Assembly: GCF_040403615.1 (NCBI RefSeq) | Contig: NZ_JBBAKG010000004.1 | Span: 1-64,000, forward strand | DNA: 64,000 nucleotides | DNA from: Haliscomenobacter sp040403615 | GTDB taxonomy: Bacteria; Bacteroidota; Bacteroidia; Chitinophagales; Saprospiraceae | Direction of reading: 5' to 3' | Shown here: positions 32,360-40,807 of the stretch, in pieces | How the letters are laid out: each line of letters opens with the position of its first letter | How positions within the stretch are numbered: position 1 is the stretch's first letter | Notes under the pieces: generated by a model | The model's database searches: none | What the model saw: the letters and a program-made list of their open reading frames with translations, nothing else | Told to the model about the DNA's origin: nothing | Program-made: the position numbers and the translations under genes

Positions 32360-34468
32360 ATGCTGGATATTCTTGATAGTCCAATCGAATACCTCAAGGG
32401 CGTTGGCCCCAAAAAAGGTGAATTATTGCGCAAAGAGCTGGGTATTGCTACTTTCGCAGATTTGCTATTTGCGTACCCGAGCCGCTACATCGACAAAACC
32501 CAATTTCACCGCATTGCAGACCTTACCGAAGAAAGTGGCGCCGTTCAGCTCAAAGGCATCCTGCGTCGCTTTAGTACAGAAGGGGAAGGGCGCAAGACCC
32601 GTTTAAGTGGTCAATTTCGCGATGAAAGTGGAGCCATCTCCCTGGTGTGGTTTACAGGTGTATCCTGGTTGCAAAAACAATTGGTCATCGGTCAAGAATA
32701 CGTCATTTATGGCAGAGTCAATGCATTTAAAGACGGGTTTTCGATTGCCCACCCCGAAATGGAGGTGGTTTCTGCCGAAAACACCCAAACAGCCAGTTCT
32801 TTTGCGCCTGTATATCCCAGCACCGAAAAACTGAATGTACAAGGGCTGGACGCCAAAAGTCGCCGCCGTTTGGTCAAAATTTTATTGGAAAAGATTGAAC
32901 CCGCACATTTGCCAGAGACATTACCTTCATATGTTGTCCAAAAGTTCCATTTCCCCAGTAAATATGAATCCATTCTATTGATTCATTTTCCACGCAGCGA
33001 AGAAGAACTCAAAGCCACCACCAATCGACTGAAGTTTGAAGAGCTTTTTTACATGCAATTGCGCTTGCTGCAAATCAAACGCCGCCGTAAAGACGAAATC
33101 AAAGGCTATGTTTTTGAAAAAATCGGGGAGTTTTTTAACAATTTTTACCAAAACAAGTTGCCATTTGAGCTTACCAATGCTCAAAAGCGGGTACTCAAAG
33201 AAATTCGCCGCGATTTGGCCGAAGGCGTACAAATGAACCGGCTGGTACAGGGTGATGTGGGCAGTGGCAAAACGATGGTAGCCCTGTTGTCTATGCTGAT
33301 GGCTCTCGACAATGGTTTTCAAACCTGTATGATGGCGCCTACGGAGATCTTGGCACAGCAGCATTTTATCTCCATCAGCAATTATTTGCAGGATTCGCCA
33401 GTAGAGGTCGCTTTTTTGTCGGGCAGCATCAAAGGCAAGGCCCGCAACAAAATCCTGGAGCGCCTGGCGGCTGGAGAAATCCACATCCTGATTGGTACCC
33501 ACGCCCTGATCGAAGATTGGGTAGTATTCAAAAACCTGGGACTGGCCATTACCGATGAGCAGCACCGCTTTGGGGTTGCCCAGCGCGCCGCATTGTGGAA
33601 AAAGAACAAACCTCTACCGCCCCACGTGCTGGTGATGACGGCCACGCCGATCCCCCGCACCCTGGCCATGACCCTTTACGGGGATCTGGACATTTCTGTA
33701 ATCGATGAATTGCCGCCTGGCCGCAAAGACATCGTGACCTTACACCGCACCGAAAACCACCGCTTGCGGGTATTCGGATTCATCCGGGAACAAATCGAAC
33801 TGGGCCGACAAGTGTACATCGTATACCCGATGATCGAAGAATCGGAAAAACTGGATTTGCAAAACCTGATGGCGGGTTACGAAGCCATTTCAAGAGAATT
33901 TCCTCCACCAGAATTTCAAATCAGTATCCTGCACGGCAAAATGAAAGCGGCTGAAAAGGATTTTGAAATGCAGCGGTTCGTAAAGGGCGAAACCCAAATC
34001 ATGGTGGCAACTACCGTAATTGAAGTGGGTGTCAATGTCCCCAATTCGAGTGTAATGTTGATTGAAAATACCGAACGTTTTGGCCTTTCCCAATTGCACC
34101 AATTGCGGGGCCGGGTGGGCCGAGGGGCTGAACAGTCTTATTGCTTGCTGATGTCGAGCTTCAAATTGAGCAAAGACAGCAAAGAACGCATCCAAACCAT
34201 GGTGCGCACCAACAACGGTTTTGAAATTGCCGAAGCAGACTTAAAATTGCGCGGCCCTGGAGATATAGAGGGCACCCAACAAAGTGGCATTGTAAACCTC
34301 CGCCTGGCTGATTTGTCCAAGGATGGCAAAATATTGCAGGCCGCTCGCGAGGTAGCCGCCCGGATTCTGGACGATGATCCTTACCTCAAGCGCCCCGAAC
34401 ATGAGGTCTTGGCTTTGCAATTGGCCAAGGAAGGAAAGGCCAGAAAAGCTTGGAGTCGGATCAGTTGA
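32360..34468 (+). CDS. recG: ATP-dependent DNA helicase RecG
   Basis: 702 aa, full length. An N-terminal wedge/OB domain ('IEYLKGVGPKKGELLRKELG', 'LFAYPSRYID') is followed by a superfamily II helicase core: Walker A 'GDVGSGKTMVALLS', motif Ia 'MAPTEILAQQH', DExH 'TDEQHRFGVAQR', motif III 'MTATPIPRTLAMTLYGD', and C-terminal 'QLHQLRGRVGRGAEQSYCLL'. The RecG-specific end 'FEIAEADLKLRGPGDIEGTQ' is present. It remodels stalled replication forks and branched recombination intermediates. A half copy of the family A palindrome follows the stop codon. Confidence 0.97.
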   Translation: MLDILDSPIEYLKGVGPKKGELLRKELGIATFADLLFAYPSRYIDKTQFHRIADLTEESGAVQLKGILRRFSTEGEGRKTRLSGQFRDESGAISLVWFTGVSWLQKQLVIGQEYVIYGRVNAFKDGFSIAHPEMEVVSAENTQTASSFAPVYPSTEKLNVQGLDAKSRRRLVKILLEKIEPAHLPETLPSYVVQKFHFPSKYESILLIHFPRSEEELKATTNRLKFEELFYMQLRLLQIKRRRKDEIKGYVFEKIGEFFNNFYQNKLPFELTNAQKRVLKEIRRDLAEGVQMNRLVQGDVGSGKTMVALLSMLMALDNGFQTCMMAPTEILAQQHFISISNYLQDSPVEVAFLSGSIKGKARNKILERLAAGEIHILIGTHALIEDWVVFKNLGLAITDEQHRFGVAQRAALWKKNKPLPPHVLVMTATPIPRTLAMTLYGDLDISVIDELPPGRKDIVTLHRTENHRLRVFGFIREQIELGRQVYIVYPMIEESEKLDLQNLMAGYEAISREFPPPEFQISILHGKMKAAEKDFEMQRFVKGETQIMVATTVIEVGVNVPNSSVMLIENTERFGLSQLHQLRGRVGRGAEQSYCLLMSSFKLSKDSKERIQTMVRTNNGFEIAEADLKLRGPGDIEGTQQSGIVNLRLADLSKDGKILQAAREVAARILDDDPYLKRPEHEVLALQLAKEGKARKAWSRIS

Positions 34469-34482
34469 ATCAATTGACTGGG

Positions 34483-34530
34483 GTTTAGTAACGCAGAAAA
34501 ATCAACTTCCCGATTTTGGGTTATTGACCA
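34483..34530. repeat. Palindromic element, family A copy 2 (left half only)
   Basis: TTTAGTAACGCAGAAAAATC then AACTTCCCGATTTTGGGTT matches the left arm of the full copies, after which similarity ends ('attgaccagg'). It starts 14 bp after the recG stop. Unlike the other copies, its TAACGCAG end faces the upstream gene. Confidence 0.75.
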
Positions 34531-34594
34531 GGCCAATGCTATTCATCGGGATTCTCAATTATTTTGTATTTTCCCGCCTACAAACCTTGTTCAG

Positions 34595-35911
34595 ATGCAA
34601 ACTGCAAACCGCCTATTGTCCCTCGATGTCATGCGTGGACTTACCATTGCTGGCATGATTTTGGTCAACAACCCCGGAGATTGGGGCAACCTTTACGCCC
34701 CACTCGAACACGCCGAGTGGCATGGCTGTACGCCTACCGACTGGGTGTTTCCTTTTTTCCTGTTTATGGTTGGGGTGGCCATTCCATTGGCATTGGGCAA
34801 ACGCAAAGAACGAGGCGATGATCAAGGGCAGATTTCGCGCAAAATAGTGAGCAGGTCATTGATCATCATTGGCTTGGGTTTGTTTCTTGCGGCACATCCG
34901 ATGTTTTATTTCAGGGATAAAACCAGTCCCTGGTTTCTGGTGCATTTGGTCATAATGTCCATCGCTATGCTGGCGATATTCACCCGCGAAGTGTTGAATC
35001 AAAGTCAATTCCAGACTGTAGTTTGGCAGCAGCGGCGCAAATGGGTGTCTTATCTGGCCTGGGCGATGATTGCAGGGATGGTGGTACTAGGCTTTTTCTA
35101 CTACGATTTCAGCCACATGCGTTTCCCTGGCGTATTGCAGCGCATTGGCCTGGTGTATTTGGCCTGTGGTTTCTTGTTTCTCAAAACCACGCCAAAGGTG
35201 CAGTTGATTACGGGCATAGGGCTGCTGTTGTTGTACTGGGCGTTGATGACTTTGGTGCCCGTACCCGATGGATATGCACCCAACCTGGACATGGAAACCA
35301 ACCTTGCGGCCTGGTTTGATCGCACTATTTTGACCACCAATCATCTTTGGGCTGCCGCCAAAACCTGGGATCCTGAAGGCTTGTTGAGTACGCTCCCGGC
35401 CATTGCAACAGGCATTGCGGGCATGCTTACTGGAGAATGGCTGCGCAGCAACAGAACCGATTATGAAAAAGTAAGCGGAATATTGGCGGTTGGGGCGCTG
35501 TTGTTTGCGTTGGGGTTGATTTGGAATGAAGTTTTCCCGCTCAACAAAAAAATCTGGACCAGTTCATATGTCGTGTACATGGCCGGAATCTCCCTGCTGT
35601 TTTTGGGTACCATCTATTGGTTGGTAGACATTAAAGGCTGGAAAGGCTGGATCAAACCCTTTCAGGTATATGGCGTCAACGCCCTGTTTGCCTTTTTGCT
35701 CTCTGGAATTGTTGGCCGCTTGCTGGGGGTCATCAAGGTAGCCGGGGCAGATGGTGAGCCAATTGGAATTGGATCGTGGATGTATCAGCACAGTTTTGTG
35801 GGCATCCTCTCTCCCATCAATGCGTCATTGGCCTGGGCCATTTGTATGGTGGTCTTTATTTGGGGTGCTTGCTGGATTTTGTACCGCAACCGCATTTACA
35901 TCAAAGTTTAA
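34595..35911 (+). CDS. NagX/HGSNAT-like membrane acyltransferase (DUF5009-type)
   Basis: 438 aa multi-pass membrane protein with about ten hydrophobic segments. The N-terminus 'RLLSLDVMRGLTIAGMILVN' and 'WHGCTPTDWVFPFFLFMVG' is the hallmark of the heparan-alpha-glucosaminide N-acetyltransferase-like/NagX family, and 'GVLQRIGLVYLACG' and 'VYGVNALFAFLLSGIVGRLL' also fit. Human HGSNAT moves acetyl groups across the lysosomal membrane to glucosamine; bacterial relatives are found in amino-sugar or glycan loci. The acceptor here is unknown. Stops 17 bp short of the convergent DUF983 gene. Confidence 0.9.
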   Translation: MQTANRLLSLDVMRGLTIAGMILVNNPGDWGNLYAPLEHAEWHGCTPTDWVFPFFLFMVGVAIPLALGKRKERGDDQGQISRKIVSRSLIIIGLGLFLAAHPMFYFRDKTSPWFLVHLVIMSIAMLAIFTREVLNQSQFQTVVWQQRRKWVSYLAWAMIAGMVVLGFFYYDFSHMRFPGVLQRIGLVYLACGFLFLKTTPKVQLITGIGLLLLYWALMTLVPVPDGYAPNLDMETNLAAWFDRTILTTNHLWAAAKTWDPEGLLSTLPAIATGIAGMLTGEWLRSNRTDYEKVSGILAVGALLFALGLIWNEVFPLNKKIWTSSYVVYMAGISLLFLGTIYWLVDIKGWKGWIKPFQVYGVNALFAFLLSGIVGRLLGVIKVAGADGEPIGIGSWMYQHSFVGILSPINASLAWAICMVVFIWGACWILYRNRIYIKV

Positions 35912-35928
35912 ATCAATCTTATCCCTGT

Positions 35929-36303
35929 TTAGGAACTTCTTTTTTTGACCATCAATCCCAGCCAAACTGAGCGAGAAATGCGGAAAAGATAAACATAGAA
36001 CAAGGCAGAAATGAGAATCAGGATCAGAAATGAAAAATTGATGCTCAGTTTGAAAACCCAATGCAAAAGCATGATAAATCCAATCGAGAAAAACCCTGAA
36101 ACGATGTAGGAAATGAACATAGCACCATAATAGAAACCCGGTTCAGGGAAAAACGATTGTCCGCAGATGGGGCAATGTTCCGGCATTTCCAATGGCCTTT
36201 TGAAGGAAAAAGTGGGGGTGTAAAACATATCCCCTTCTCCGCAATTGGGACACTTCATCCCCAGAATTTTGCTCAATCGTGAGCTGTTGTTAGCCGTACT
36301 CAT
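35929..36303 (-). CDS. DUF983 family membrane protein
   Basis: 124 aa. The N-terminal zinc-ribbon-like part has 'KCPNCGEGDMF' and 'MPEHCPICGQSFFPEPGFYY', and two membrane spans follow ('GAMFISYIVSGFFSIGFIML', 'FLILILISALFYVYLFR'), the standard DUF983 layout. Cys pairs suggest metal binding. Function unknown. Downstream of, and co-directional with, the ArsR-type regulator gene (28 bp gap), so they may be co-transcribed. Confidence 0.9.
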   Translation of the reverse strand: MSTANNSSRLSKILGMKCPNCGEGDMFYTPTFSFKRPLEMPEHCPICGQSFFPEPGFYYGAMFISYIVSGFFSIGFIMLLHWVFKLSINFSFLILILISALFYVYLFRISRSVWLGLMVKKRSS

Positions 36304-36331
36304 AAAACTTTAGACACTAGATGTATGTGGA

Positions 36332-36673
36332 TCAGATGTTGCACTGGCAATTGTCGAGGCATTCCAAAATCAAAGAGACATCTCGTTCTTTGAGGGAATA
36401 CAGCATGCTTCTGCCTTCACGTTTTACCGAGATCAGTCCACGGAGGCGCATGTTTTGTAGGTGGTGAGAAGTTAGGGATTGCTCGCTGCCCAACATGTCG
36501 CAAATTTCGGTTACCGAGAGTTTGGGGTGTTGTTCCAGCAAGTGAATGATGCCCAAGCGCATCGGGTGGGCAACCGTTTTGAGGATTGCTGCAATGCGTT
36601 CCAGTTTTTCCGCTTCCTTGTTTTCTGCGTTGGAACCATCTTTGTTGTACAAGATACCACTTTGTGTTTCCAT
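36332..36673 (-). CDS. ArsR-family winged-helix transcriptional regulator
   Basis: 113 aa. 'ILKTVAHPMRLGIIHLLEQ', 'LSVTEICDMLGSEQSLTSHH' and 'LQNMRLRGLISVKREGRSML' give the ArsR/SmtB winged helix. The metal-site cysteine motif of ArsR (CVC in the recognition helix) is absent ('EQSLTSHHL'), but the C-terminus ends 'LECLDNCQCNI' with three Cys that could bind a ligand or sense redox. Likely a DNA-binding repressor of a nearby gene; target not identified. Confidence 0.9.
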   Translation of the reverse strand: METQSGILYNKDGSNAENKEAEKLERIAAILKTVAHPMRLGIIHLLEQHPKLSVTEICDMLGSEQSLTSHHLQNMRLRGLISVKREGRSMLYSLKERDVSLILECLDNCQCNI

Positions 36674-36825
36674 AAAGGATTTGCGCTTTAGGGGTCAATC
36701 GGCCCTTGGTGAACTTTTCTTTAACTGTAATGATAAGGAATATTCAGGATATACGTTTGAATCGGCCATTAAGTTTTATGGAAGTACGATTTGGAAGGAA
36801 AAAAGTAGGAAAGGCCCTAAAACAA

Positions 36826-36862
36826 AAAAACTACAGAAAGCAACAGGGCTTCTGTAGTTTTT
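36826..36862 (-). terminator. Terminator of the tRNA-Leu transcript
   Basis: AAAAACTACAGAA (36826-36838) pairs perfectly over 13 bp with TTCTGTAGTTTTT (36850-36862). On the minus strand the stem is followed by a T-run, 14 bp beyond the tRNA 3' end. Confidence 0.85.
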
Positions 36863-36876
36863 GCCTAATAAAGCGG

Positions 36877-36958
36877 TGCCCAGAACAGGACTCGAACCTG
36901 CACACCTTGCGGAACTACCACCTCAAAGTAGCGTGTCTACCAATTTCACCATCTGGGC
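36877..36958 (-). tRNA. tRNA-Leu (GAG)
   Basis: 82 nt, type II tRNA. Acceptor stem GCCCAGA/TCTGGGC with discriminator A. The D-arm contains AAATTGGTAGAC. The anticodon stem-loop CTACT-TTGAGGT-GGTAG gives anticodon GAG. A long variable arm (TTCCGCAAGGTG region) precedes the T-arm CAGGTTCGAGTCCTG. The sequence after the discriminator is CCG, so CCA is not encoded and must be added after transcription. It decodes CUU/CUC. Confidence 0.95.
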
Positions 36959-36968
36959 AAGGTATAAA

Positions 36969-36983
36969 TGACCACTTTGGTCA
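36969..36983. promoter_or_regulatory. Short perfect palindrome in the tRNA leader
   Basis: TGACCA-CTT-TGGTCA lies between the predicted tRNA-Leu start site and the mature 5' end. It could be an operator or a processing hairpin; no regulator is assigned. Confidence 0.35.
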
Positions 36984-37004
36984 ACTATTTTGAATAAAGA
37001 GCTG

Positions 37005-37036
37005 CAAAACTATAGTCCTTCTGGAACATATGCAAG
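37005..37036 (-). promoter_or_regulatory. Promoter of tRNA-Leu
   Basis: On the minus strand TAGTTTTG (37005-37012) is an exact TAnnTTTG -7 box. CTTG (37033-37036), 20 bp upstream, matches three of four -33 bases. Transcription would start near 36998. Confidence 0.5.
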
Positions 37037-37062
37037 AGCCCTTGTTAATTTTTTGAAACAAT

Positions 37063-37836
37063 TTACCCTTCTTGCGAGCGTTCCAGCGCCGTTGAACGCA
37101 AGCGTTGTAAAAACGGAGAGGCAAAAATGAATTGCTGTAAGGTCTGATTGGTACTTTCCAGTACCTCGCTGTTGTCGCCGCGCCATGCCAATAGGCCATC
37201 GTGGATCAGGACAATGTTGTCGCCAATTTCCATCACCGAGTTCATATCATGGGTATTGATCACGGTGGTGATGTTTTTGTCGATGGTGATGCTGCGGATC
37301 AGTTCATCGATTACTATTGATGTTTTGGGGTCAAGCCCAGAGTTGGGTTCATCACAGAAGAGGTATTCTGGATCGAGCACGATGGCCCGGGCAATACCCA
37401 CCCGCTTTTGCATCCCTCCACTTATTTCTGAAGGGTATTTTTTGTGTACTTTACCAAGGTTCACGCGCTCCAGGCAACTGTCAACTTGCAGGGCTTTTTC
37501 TTTCCAGGTCATGCTGGTAAACATGTCCAAAGGAAAGCGAATGTTTTCCTCCACCGTCATGGAATCAAAAAGCGCCGACCCCTGGAAAAGCATGCCCACT
37601 TTCATGCGAATGGCGCGCATCTCCTTTTTGTTCAACTGGCTAAAATTCACGTCTCCGTAAAAGATATCGCCGCTGGTGGGCGCAACCAGGCCTACCAGGA
37701 TTTTAAGTAAAACCGTTTTGCCAGCACCACTTCGACCAATGATTAAGTTGGTTTTTCCGGGAAAAAACTCGGTTGTGATTCCCTTGAGAACCTCTTGATC
37801 GTTGAAGGATTTATGGATATCGATGATGCGAATCAT
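37063..37836 (-). CDS. mlaF: MlaF-like phospholipid ABC transporter ATPase
   Basis: 257 aa ABC ATPase: Walker A 'IIGRSGAGKTVLLKILVG', Q-loop 'MLFQGSALFDSMTVEENIRF', signature 'EISGGMQKRVGIARAI', Walker B 'YLFCDEPNSGLDPKTS', and the switch histidine in 'TTVINTHDMNSVME'. 'ALFDSMTVEENI' and 'PNSGLDP' are characteristic of the MlaF/Mkl subfamily, which powers retrograde phospholipid transport between the two membranes. It is the second gene after mlaE, 6 bp apart. No MlaD substrate-binding gene is in the window. Confidence 0.94.
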   Translation of the reverse strand: MIRIIDIHKSFNDQEVLKGITTEFFPGKTNLIIGRSGAGKTVLLKILVGLVAPTSGDIFYGDVNFSQLNKKEMRAIRMKVGMLFQGSALFDSMTVEENIRFPLDMFTSMTWKEKALQVDSCLERVNLGKVHKKYPSEISGGMQKRVGIARAIVLDPEYLFCDEPNSGLDPKTSIVIDELIRSITIDKNITTVINTHDMNSVMEIGDNIVLIHDGLLAWRGDNSEVLESTNQTLQQFIFASPFLQRLRSTALERSQEG

Positions 37837-37842
37837 ACAGGA

Positions 37843-38589
37843 TTAGGTTAAAATAGATGCAATCAAGTAGTCGGACAAAAGAATCAGGATGTCACTGAAA
37901 ACCACCGCATTGGTACTTGCTTTACCCAGCTCGATGCTGCCACCCTTGACATAATACCCTTGGTAACAGGAAACAGAAGTCAGGATAAAAGCAAAAACGA
38001 TGGCTTTGACAAACATCATGGTAACGTTGCCATCTTTGAAGAAGGAGCGCACCCCCATGATGTAATCGTTGTTGGACATACTGCCAGTGAACACCATCGC
38101 CATGTAGCCTCCAACCACGCTGACAAAGGCTGCAATGGCCACCAACATCGGAATCACCACCAACGCAGCAATGATTTTGGGCAACACCAAATAACCAGCC
38201 GTATTGACTCCCATGATTTCCATGGCATCAATGTGCTCTTTTTGGCGCATGCCACCAATTTCAGATGACATATTGGAACCAACCTTGCCCGCTAAAACCA
38301 GGCAGGTAATGGTGGGTGCCAACTCAATAATCGTACTGTCGCGCACAATGTAACCAATGTAATACAGCGGAACCAGGGTGCCATCCAACTGATAAGAAAA
38401 TTGAACAGCGGTAACCGCACCAATAAACAGTGCAATCAGGATTACAATGACCAGAGATCCAACGCCGATGTCGTTCATCTGGCGAGTGGTCTCTCGGTAG
38501 TACATGTAAGTCCGCTCGGGACGAGCCAGCGCCGTACCCATCATCATAAGATAGCGGCCAAAATGGTATAACTGTCTGGAAATCATCAC
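37843..38589 (-). CDS. mlaE: MlaE-family ABC transporter permease
   Basis: 248 aa inner-membrane protein with about five to six spans. The MlaE/YrbE signature is clear: 'VQFSYQLDGTLVPLYYIGYI', 'ELAPTITCLVLAGKVGSNMS', 'SEIGGMRQKEHIDAMEIMGV' and 'YLVLPKIIAALVVIPMLV'. It forms the channel of the Mla-type lipid transporter with the MlaF-like ATPase encoded just downstream. Two adjacent ATGs (38589 and 38586) are equally good starts. Confidence 0.94.
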   Translation of the reverse strand: MMISRQLYHFGRYLMMMGTALARPERTYMYYRETTRQMNDIGVGSLVIVILIALFIGAVTAVQFSYQLDGTLVPLYYIGYIVRDSTIIELAPTITCLVLAGKVGSNMSSEIGGMRQKEHIDAMEIMGVNTAGYLVLPKIIAALVVIPMLVAIAAFVSVVGGYMAMVFTGSMSNNDYIMGVRSFFKDGNVTMMFVKAIVFAFILTSVSCYQGYYVKGGSIELGKASTNAVVFSDILILLSDYLIASILT

Positions 38590-38718
38590 TTCAGATAACA
38601 GGATTCAAAACAAAGGCACAAAATACAGGTTTTGAACCGATTTGTAGGGAATAATTTGAGGATTTGATAGATTTGTGCAGTCCGTTTTTCAACCGAAGAC
38701 ACAATACCACCTAACGAC

Positions 38719-39246
38719 ATGGAGAACAATATTGAAATCAAAGCAGTTCAATCCAACGAACTGCCTATTTTGATCCAAATGGCGCGCGATACTTTTATCC
38801 ACAATTACGCGCACCTCAATGATCCCGTTTACTTTCAACAATACCTCGACCGGTCATTTGAACTGCCACAGTTTCAAGCTGAATGGGCAGATCCGCAAAA
38901 CTTGTTCTATTGGGCAATGGTGGACGGCTTACATGCGGGTTATTGCAAACTCAGCATCGAAGCCGCAGTCGAAGGCTTGGAAGAAGCAGGCACACAGTTG
39001 CTGGAAATAAAAAGAATCTACGTGCTGGATGCCCACCAAAAACTGGGTCTGGGCAAGCGCATGCTCGAAAAAGCGATTGAAATTGCCCATAAGAAAGGCT
39101 ACTCCTGGATTTGGTTGGGGGTATGGAAAGACAACCCCAAGGCAATCGCCTGGTACCAATCTCAGGGTTTTGAGGCTTTTGGTGAACATATTTTTTGGAT
39201 GGGGGAGGACCCGCAAACGGATTGGTTGATGCGGAAAAAGGTCTAA
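38719..39246 (+). CDS. GNAT family N-acetyltransferase
   Basis: 175 aa. The acetyl-CoA binding motif is 'YVLDAHQKLGLGKRMLEKAI' (Q-x-x-G-x-G/A type), followed by 'YSWIWLGVWKDNPKAIAWYQ' and 'SQGFEAFGEHIFWMGEDPQ', the usual GNAT C-terminus. Resembles spermidine/diamine or ribosomal-protein-alanine type acetyltransferases; substrate not determinable. A TAGATTTG at 38668-38675 is a good -7 box about 45 bp upstream; the nearest TTTG is 23 bp further, slightly too far. Confidence 0.88.
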   Translation: MENNIEIKAVQSNELPILIQMARDTFIHNYAHLNDPVYFQQYLDRSFELPQFQAEWADPQNLFYWAMVDGLHAGYCKLSIEAAVEGLEEAGTQLLEIKRIYVLDAHQKLGLGKRMLEKAIEIAHKKGYSWIWLGVWKDNPKAIAWYQSQGFEAFGEHIFWMGEDPQTDWLMRKKV

Positions 39247-39278
39247 GCGACTGAGCAGAACTCAATCGCCTAAACCAA

Positions 39279-39944
39279 TCAATTTGACCCAAAATGAACA
39301 AAAACACTCGCTCTTAATTTGTTGTTGTAAAACTCACCTCTAGGATCGTAAAAGGTCTCCCAGCCTTGGGTCGTGGTATAATGTAAGCCCATTCCCCAAC
39401 GCATTCCGGCAATTTTGGTGGGGAAAAAGCCACGCAATCCAAATTCAAGGGTGCTGCCAAAACCAGCATCGCGGCCGTCCATCAATTCGTTTTCCCATTC
39501 GCTTACTCGCCGCCCGTCCGGGGTTTCGCGGTCTTCACCAAAGAGGTAAAACCCACCGCCAACGGTACCAAACATAATGGGAATGTCAAAGCTGACATTT
39601 TTGATGTTGAAGGAAGGTGCCAATAGTAAGCCAAAAGCACCATGATCAGCACGCAGCGTGAGTTGGTTTTTTCCCTTGTAAACCATATCGTTGAAAGCAG
39701 GAGTGGTAAAAGTTGCCCCATTGATCGGGCCACTGCGGCCATAACTCAGGATACCTACTTTGAGGTGATTTTTAAACAGTTGGACGCCAAAAGAAGCACC
39801 AACCGTTTTGCCTACATGCCCGTCCAGAAACATGGCACCTACTTCGGGGGTAATGAACCAACCAATTTTGGGTTGGGGATTGTCTTGGGCTTTGGCTAAA
39901 AATTGGGTTAAGATCAACAGCGTGATCAGCAAAATATTTTTCAT
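39279..39944 (-). CDS. Hypothetical exported protein, beta-barrel-like (about 221 aa)
   Basis: The signal peptide MKNILLITLLILTQFLAKAQ leads to a mature part with regularly alternating strands ('GWFITPEVGAMFLDGHVGKT', 'SFGVQLFKNHLKVGILSYG', 'GFGSTLEFGLRGFFPTKIAG' then 'MRWGMGLHYTTT') that ends 'RASVFVHFGSN', a typical outer-membrane barrel end. Family not recognised. Start chosen at the second in-frame ATG (39944), which begins the signal peptide. Second gene of a pair with the upstream barrel-like gene (35 bp gap). Confidence 0.72.
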   Translation of the reverse strand: MKNILLITLLILTQFLAKAQDNPQPKIGWFITPEVGAMFLDGHVGKTVGASFGVQLFKNHLKVGILSYGRSGPINGATFTTPAFNDMVYKGKNQLTLRADHGAFGLLLAPSFNIKNVSFDIPIMFGTVGGGFYLFGEDRETPDGRRVSEWENELMDGRDAGFGSTLEFGLRGFFPTKIAGMRWGMGLHYTTTQGWETFYDPRGEFYNNKLRASVFVHFGSN

Positions 39945-39979
39945 GGTCATTGAATTTAAAGGTTGAGTAATTGGGTAGA

Positions 39980-40681
39980 TTAATAAGAAGGTTCCATCAA
40001 CAGCGGGTTGCCCTTGCTGGAGCTGCCAAACTTAAGCCGCAGACCCATCTGGGCCGACCAGACAAACTTTTGTGAGTCGCCACTGGCACCTACTGCTGGA
40101 CCGATCAGTGTTTTGGCAAATAGTACCGATCGTTTCGATACCTCGTAGGCTAGGTTGGCGTGAATCGTGGTGCTGTTGTTTTCAAAAATGGCGGATGGGC
40201 GCACCTGAAAAAACGTGGGAAAACTAACTCCACTTTGGAAATGTAGCCGCTCACTTGCTTTTACATTGACAATTAGACCTGGATCCAGCATGATTGCGGT
40301 ACTGCTGAGGATTTCATCGCGCACATCGTTGTTGTCGGGATCGATGATACCCTGAAAGCGCACTCCGGGGCGAAAAAAGAAATGCAAGTCAATCTTTTCA
40401 TTTTGGTGAAGTTGCCAGGTAATGGGTAGGCTGAAAGTGCTGGCATAACCTTCGCGGATGGGTTTGGCGTCGATAAAGCGATACTGCGGGGCCGCCAGTT
40501 GTAGCTCTGCACCTATACGAAGCCGAGGATTCATTTGTAAGCGGTAGGCCAGGTTGGTAAACACCTGGTCCTGAATCGAAGTGCCGACTGACAAGTCGAG
40601 CAAGCCCTGAGCGAAGAGCGTGTTGAACCCCAACAGCAGCGTAAGTAGGGCCAAAAGCCCCGCATTTTTTCTTTGTTTCAT
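39980..40681 (-). CDS. Hypothetical exported protein, outer-membrane-like (233 aa)
   Basis: The ATG at 40681 (MKQRKNAGLLALLTLLLGFN, signal peptide ending LFAQ) is preferred to a TTG nine bases upstream. The mature part has amphipathic strands ('TNLAYRLQMNPRLRIGAELQ', 'KIDLHFFFRPGVRFQGII', 'LHFQSGVSFPTFFQVRPS', 'WSAQMGLRLKFGSSS'). I do not recognise the family. First gene of a two-gene unit whose upstream region carries a perfect Fnr-type palindrome next to the Crp/Fnr gene, so regulation by that protein is plausible. Confidence 0.72.
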   Translation of the reverse strand: MKQRKNAGLLALLTLLLGFNTLFAQGLLDLSVGTSIQDQVFTNLAYRLQMNPRLRIGAELQLAAPQYRFIDAKPIREGYASTFSLPITWQLHQNEKIDLHFFFRPGVRFQGIIDPDNNDVRDEILSSTAIMLDPGLIVNVKASERLHFQSGVSFPTFFQVRPSAIFENNSTTIHANLAYEVSKRSVLFAKTLIGPAVGASGDSQKFVWSAQMGLRLKFGSSSKGNPLLMEPSY

Positions 40682-40735
40682 CTTGATCAAATTGTGGTGT
40701 TGAATGATGAAACAAAGATGCAGGTGGAGCCCCCT

Positions 40736-40788
40736 TTAAGTCATTGATCTGTGTTTAGAAAGTAAATTAAGTCATTGATGTAGATCAA
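40736..40788. promoter_or_regulatory. Fnr/Crp-type operator with repeated half site
   Basis: TTGAT-GTAG-ATCAA (40775-40788) is a perfect match to the Fnr consensus TTGAT-N4-ATCAA. The 13-mer TTAAGTCATTGAT occurs twice (40736-40748 and 40767-40779) exactly 31 bp apart, about three helical turns, so a second half site lies on the same DNA face. The region sits between the 3' end of the Crp/Fnr gene and the start of the barrel-like gene at 40681, which has a weak -7 box (CATCTTTG on the minus strand, 40713-40720). Confidence 0.6.
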
Positions 40789-40807
40789 TAGACTTTAATG
40801 ACAGAAT

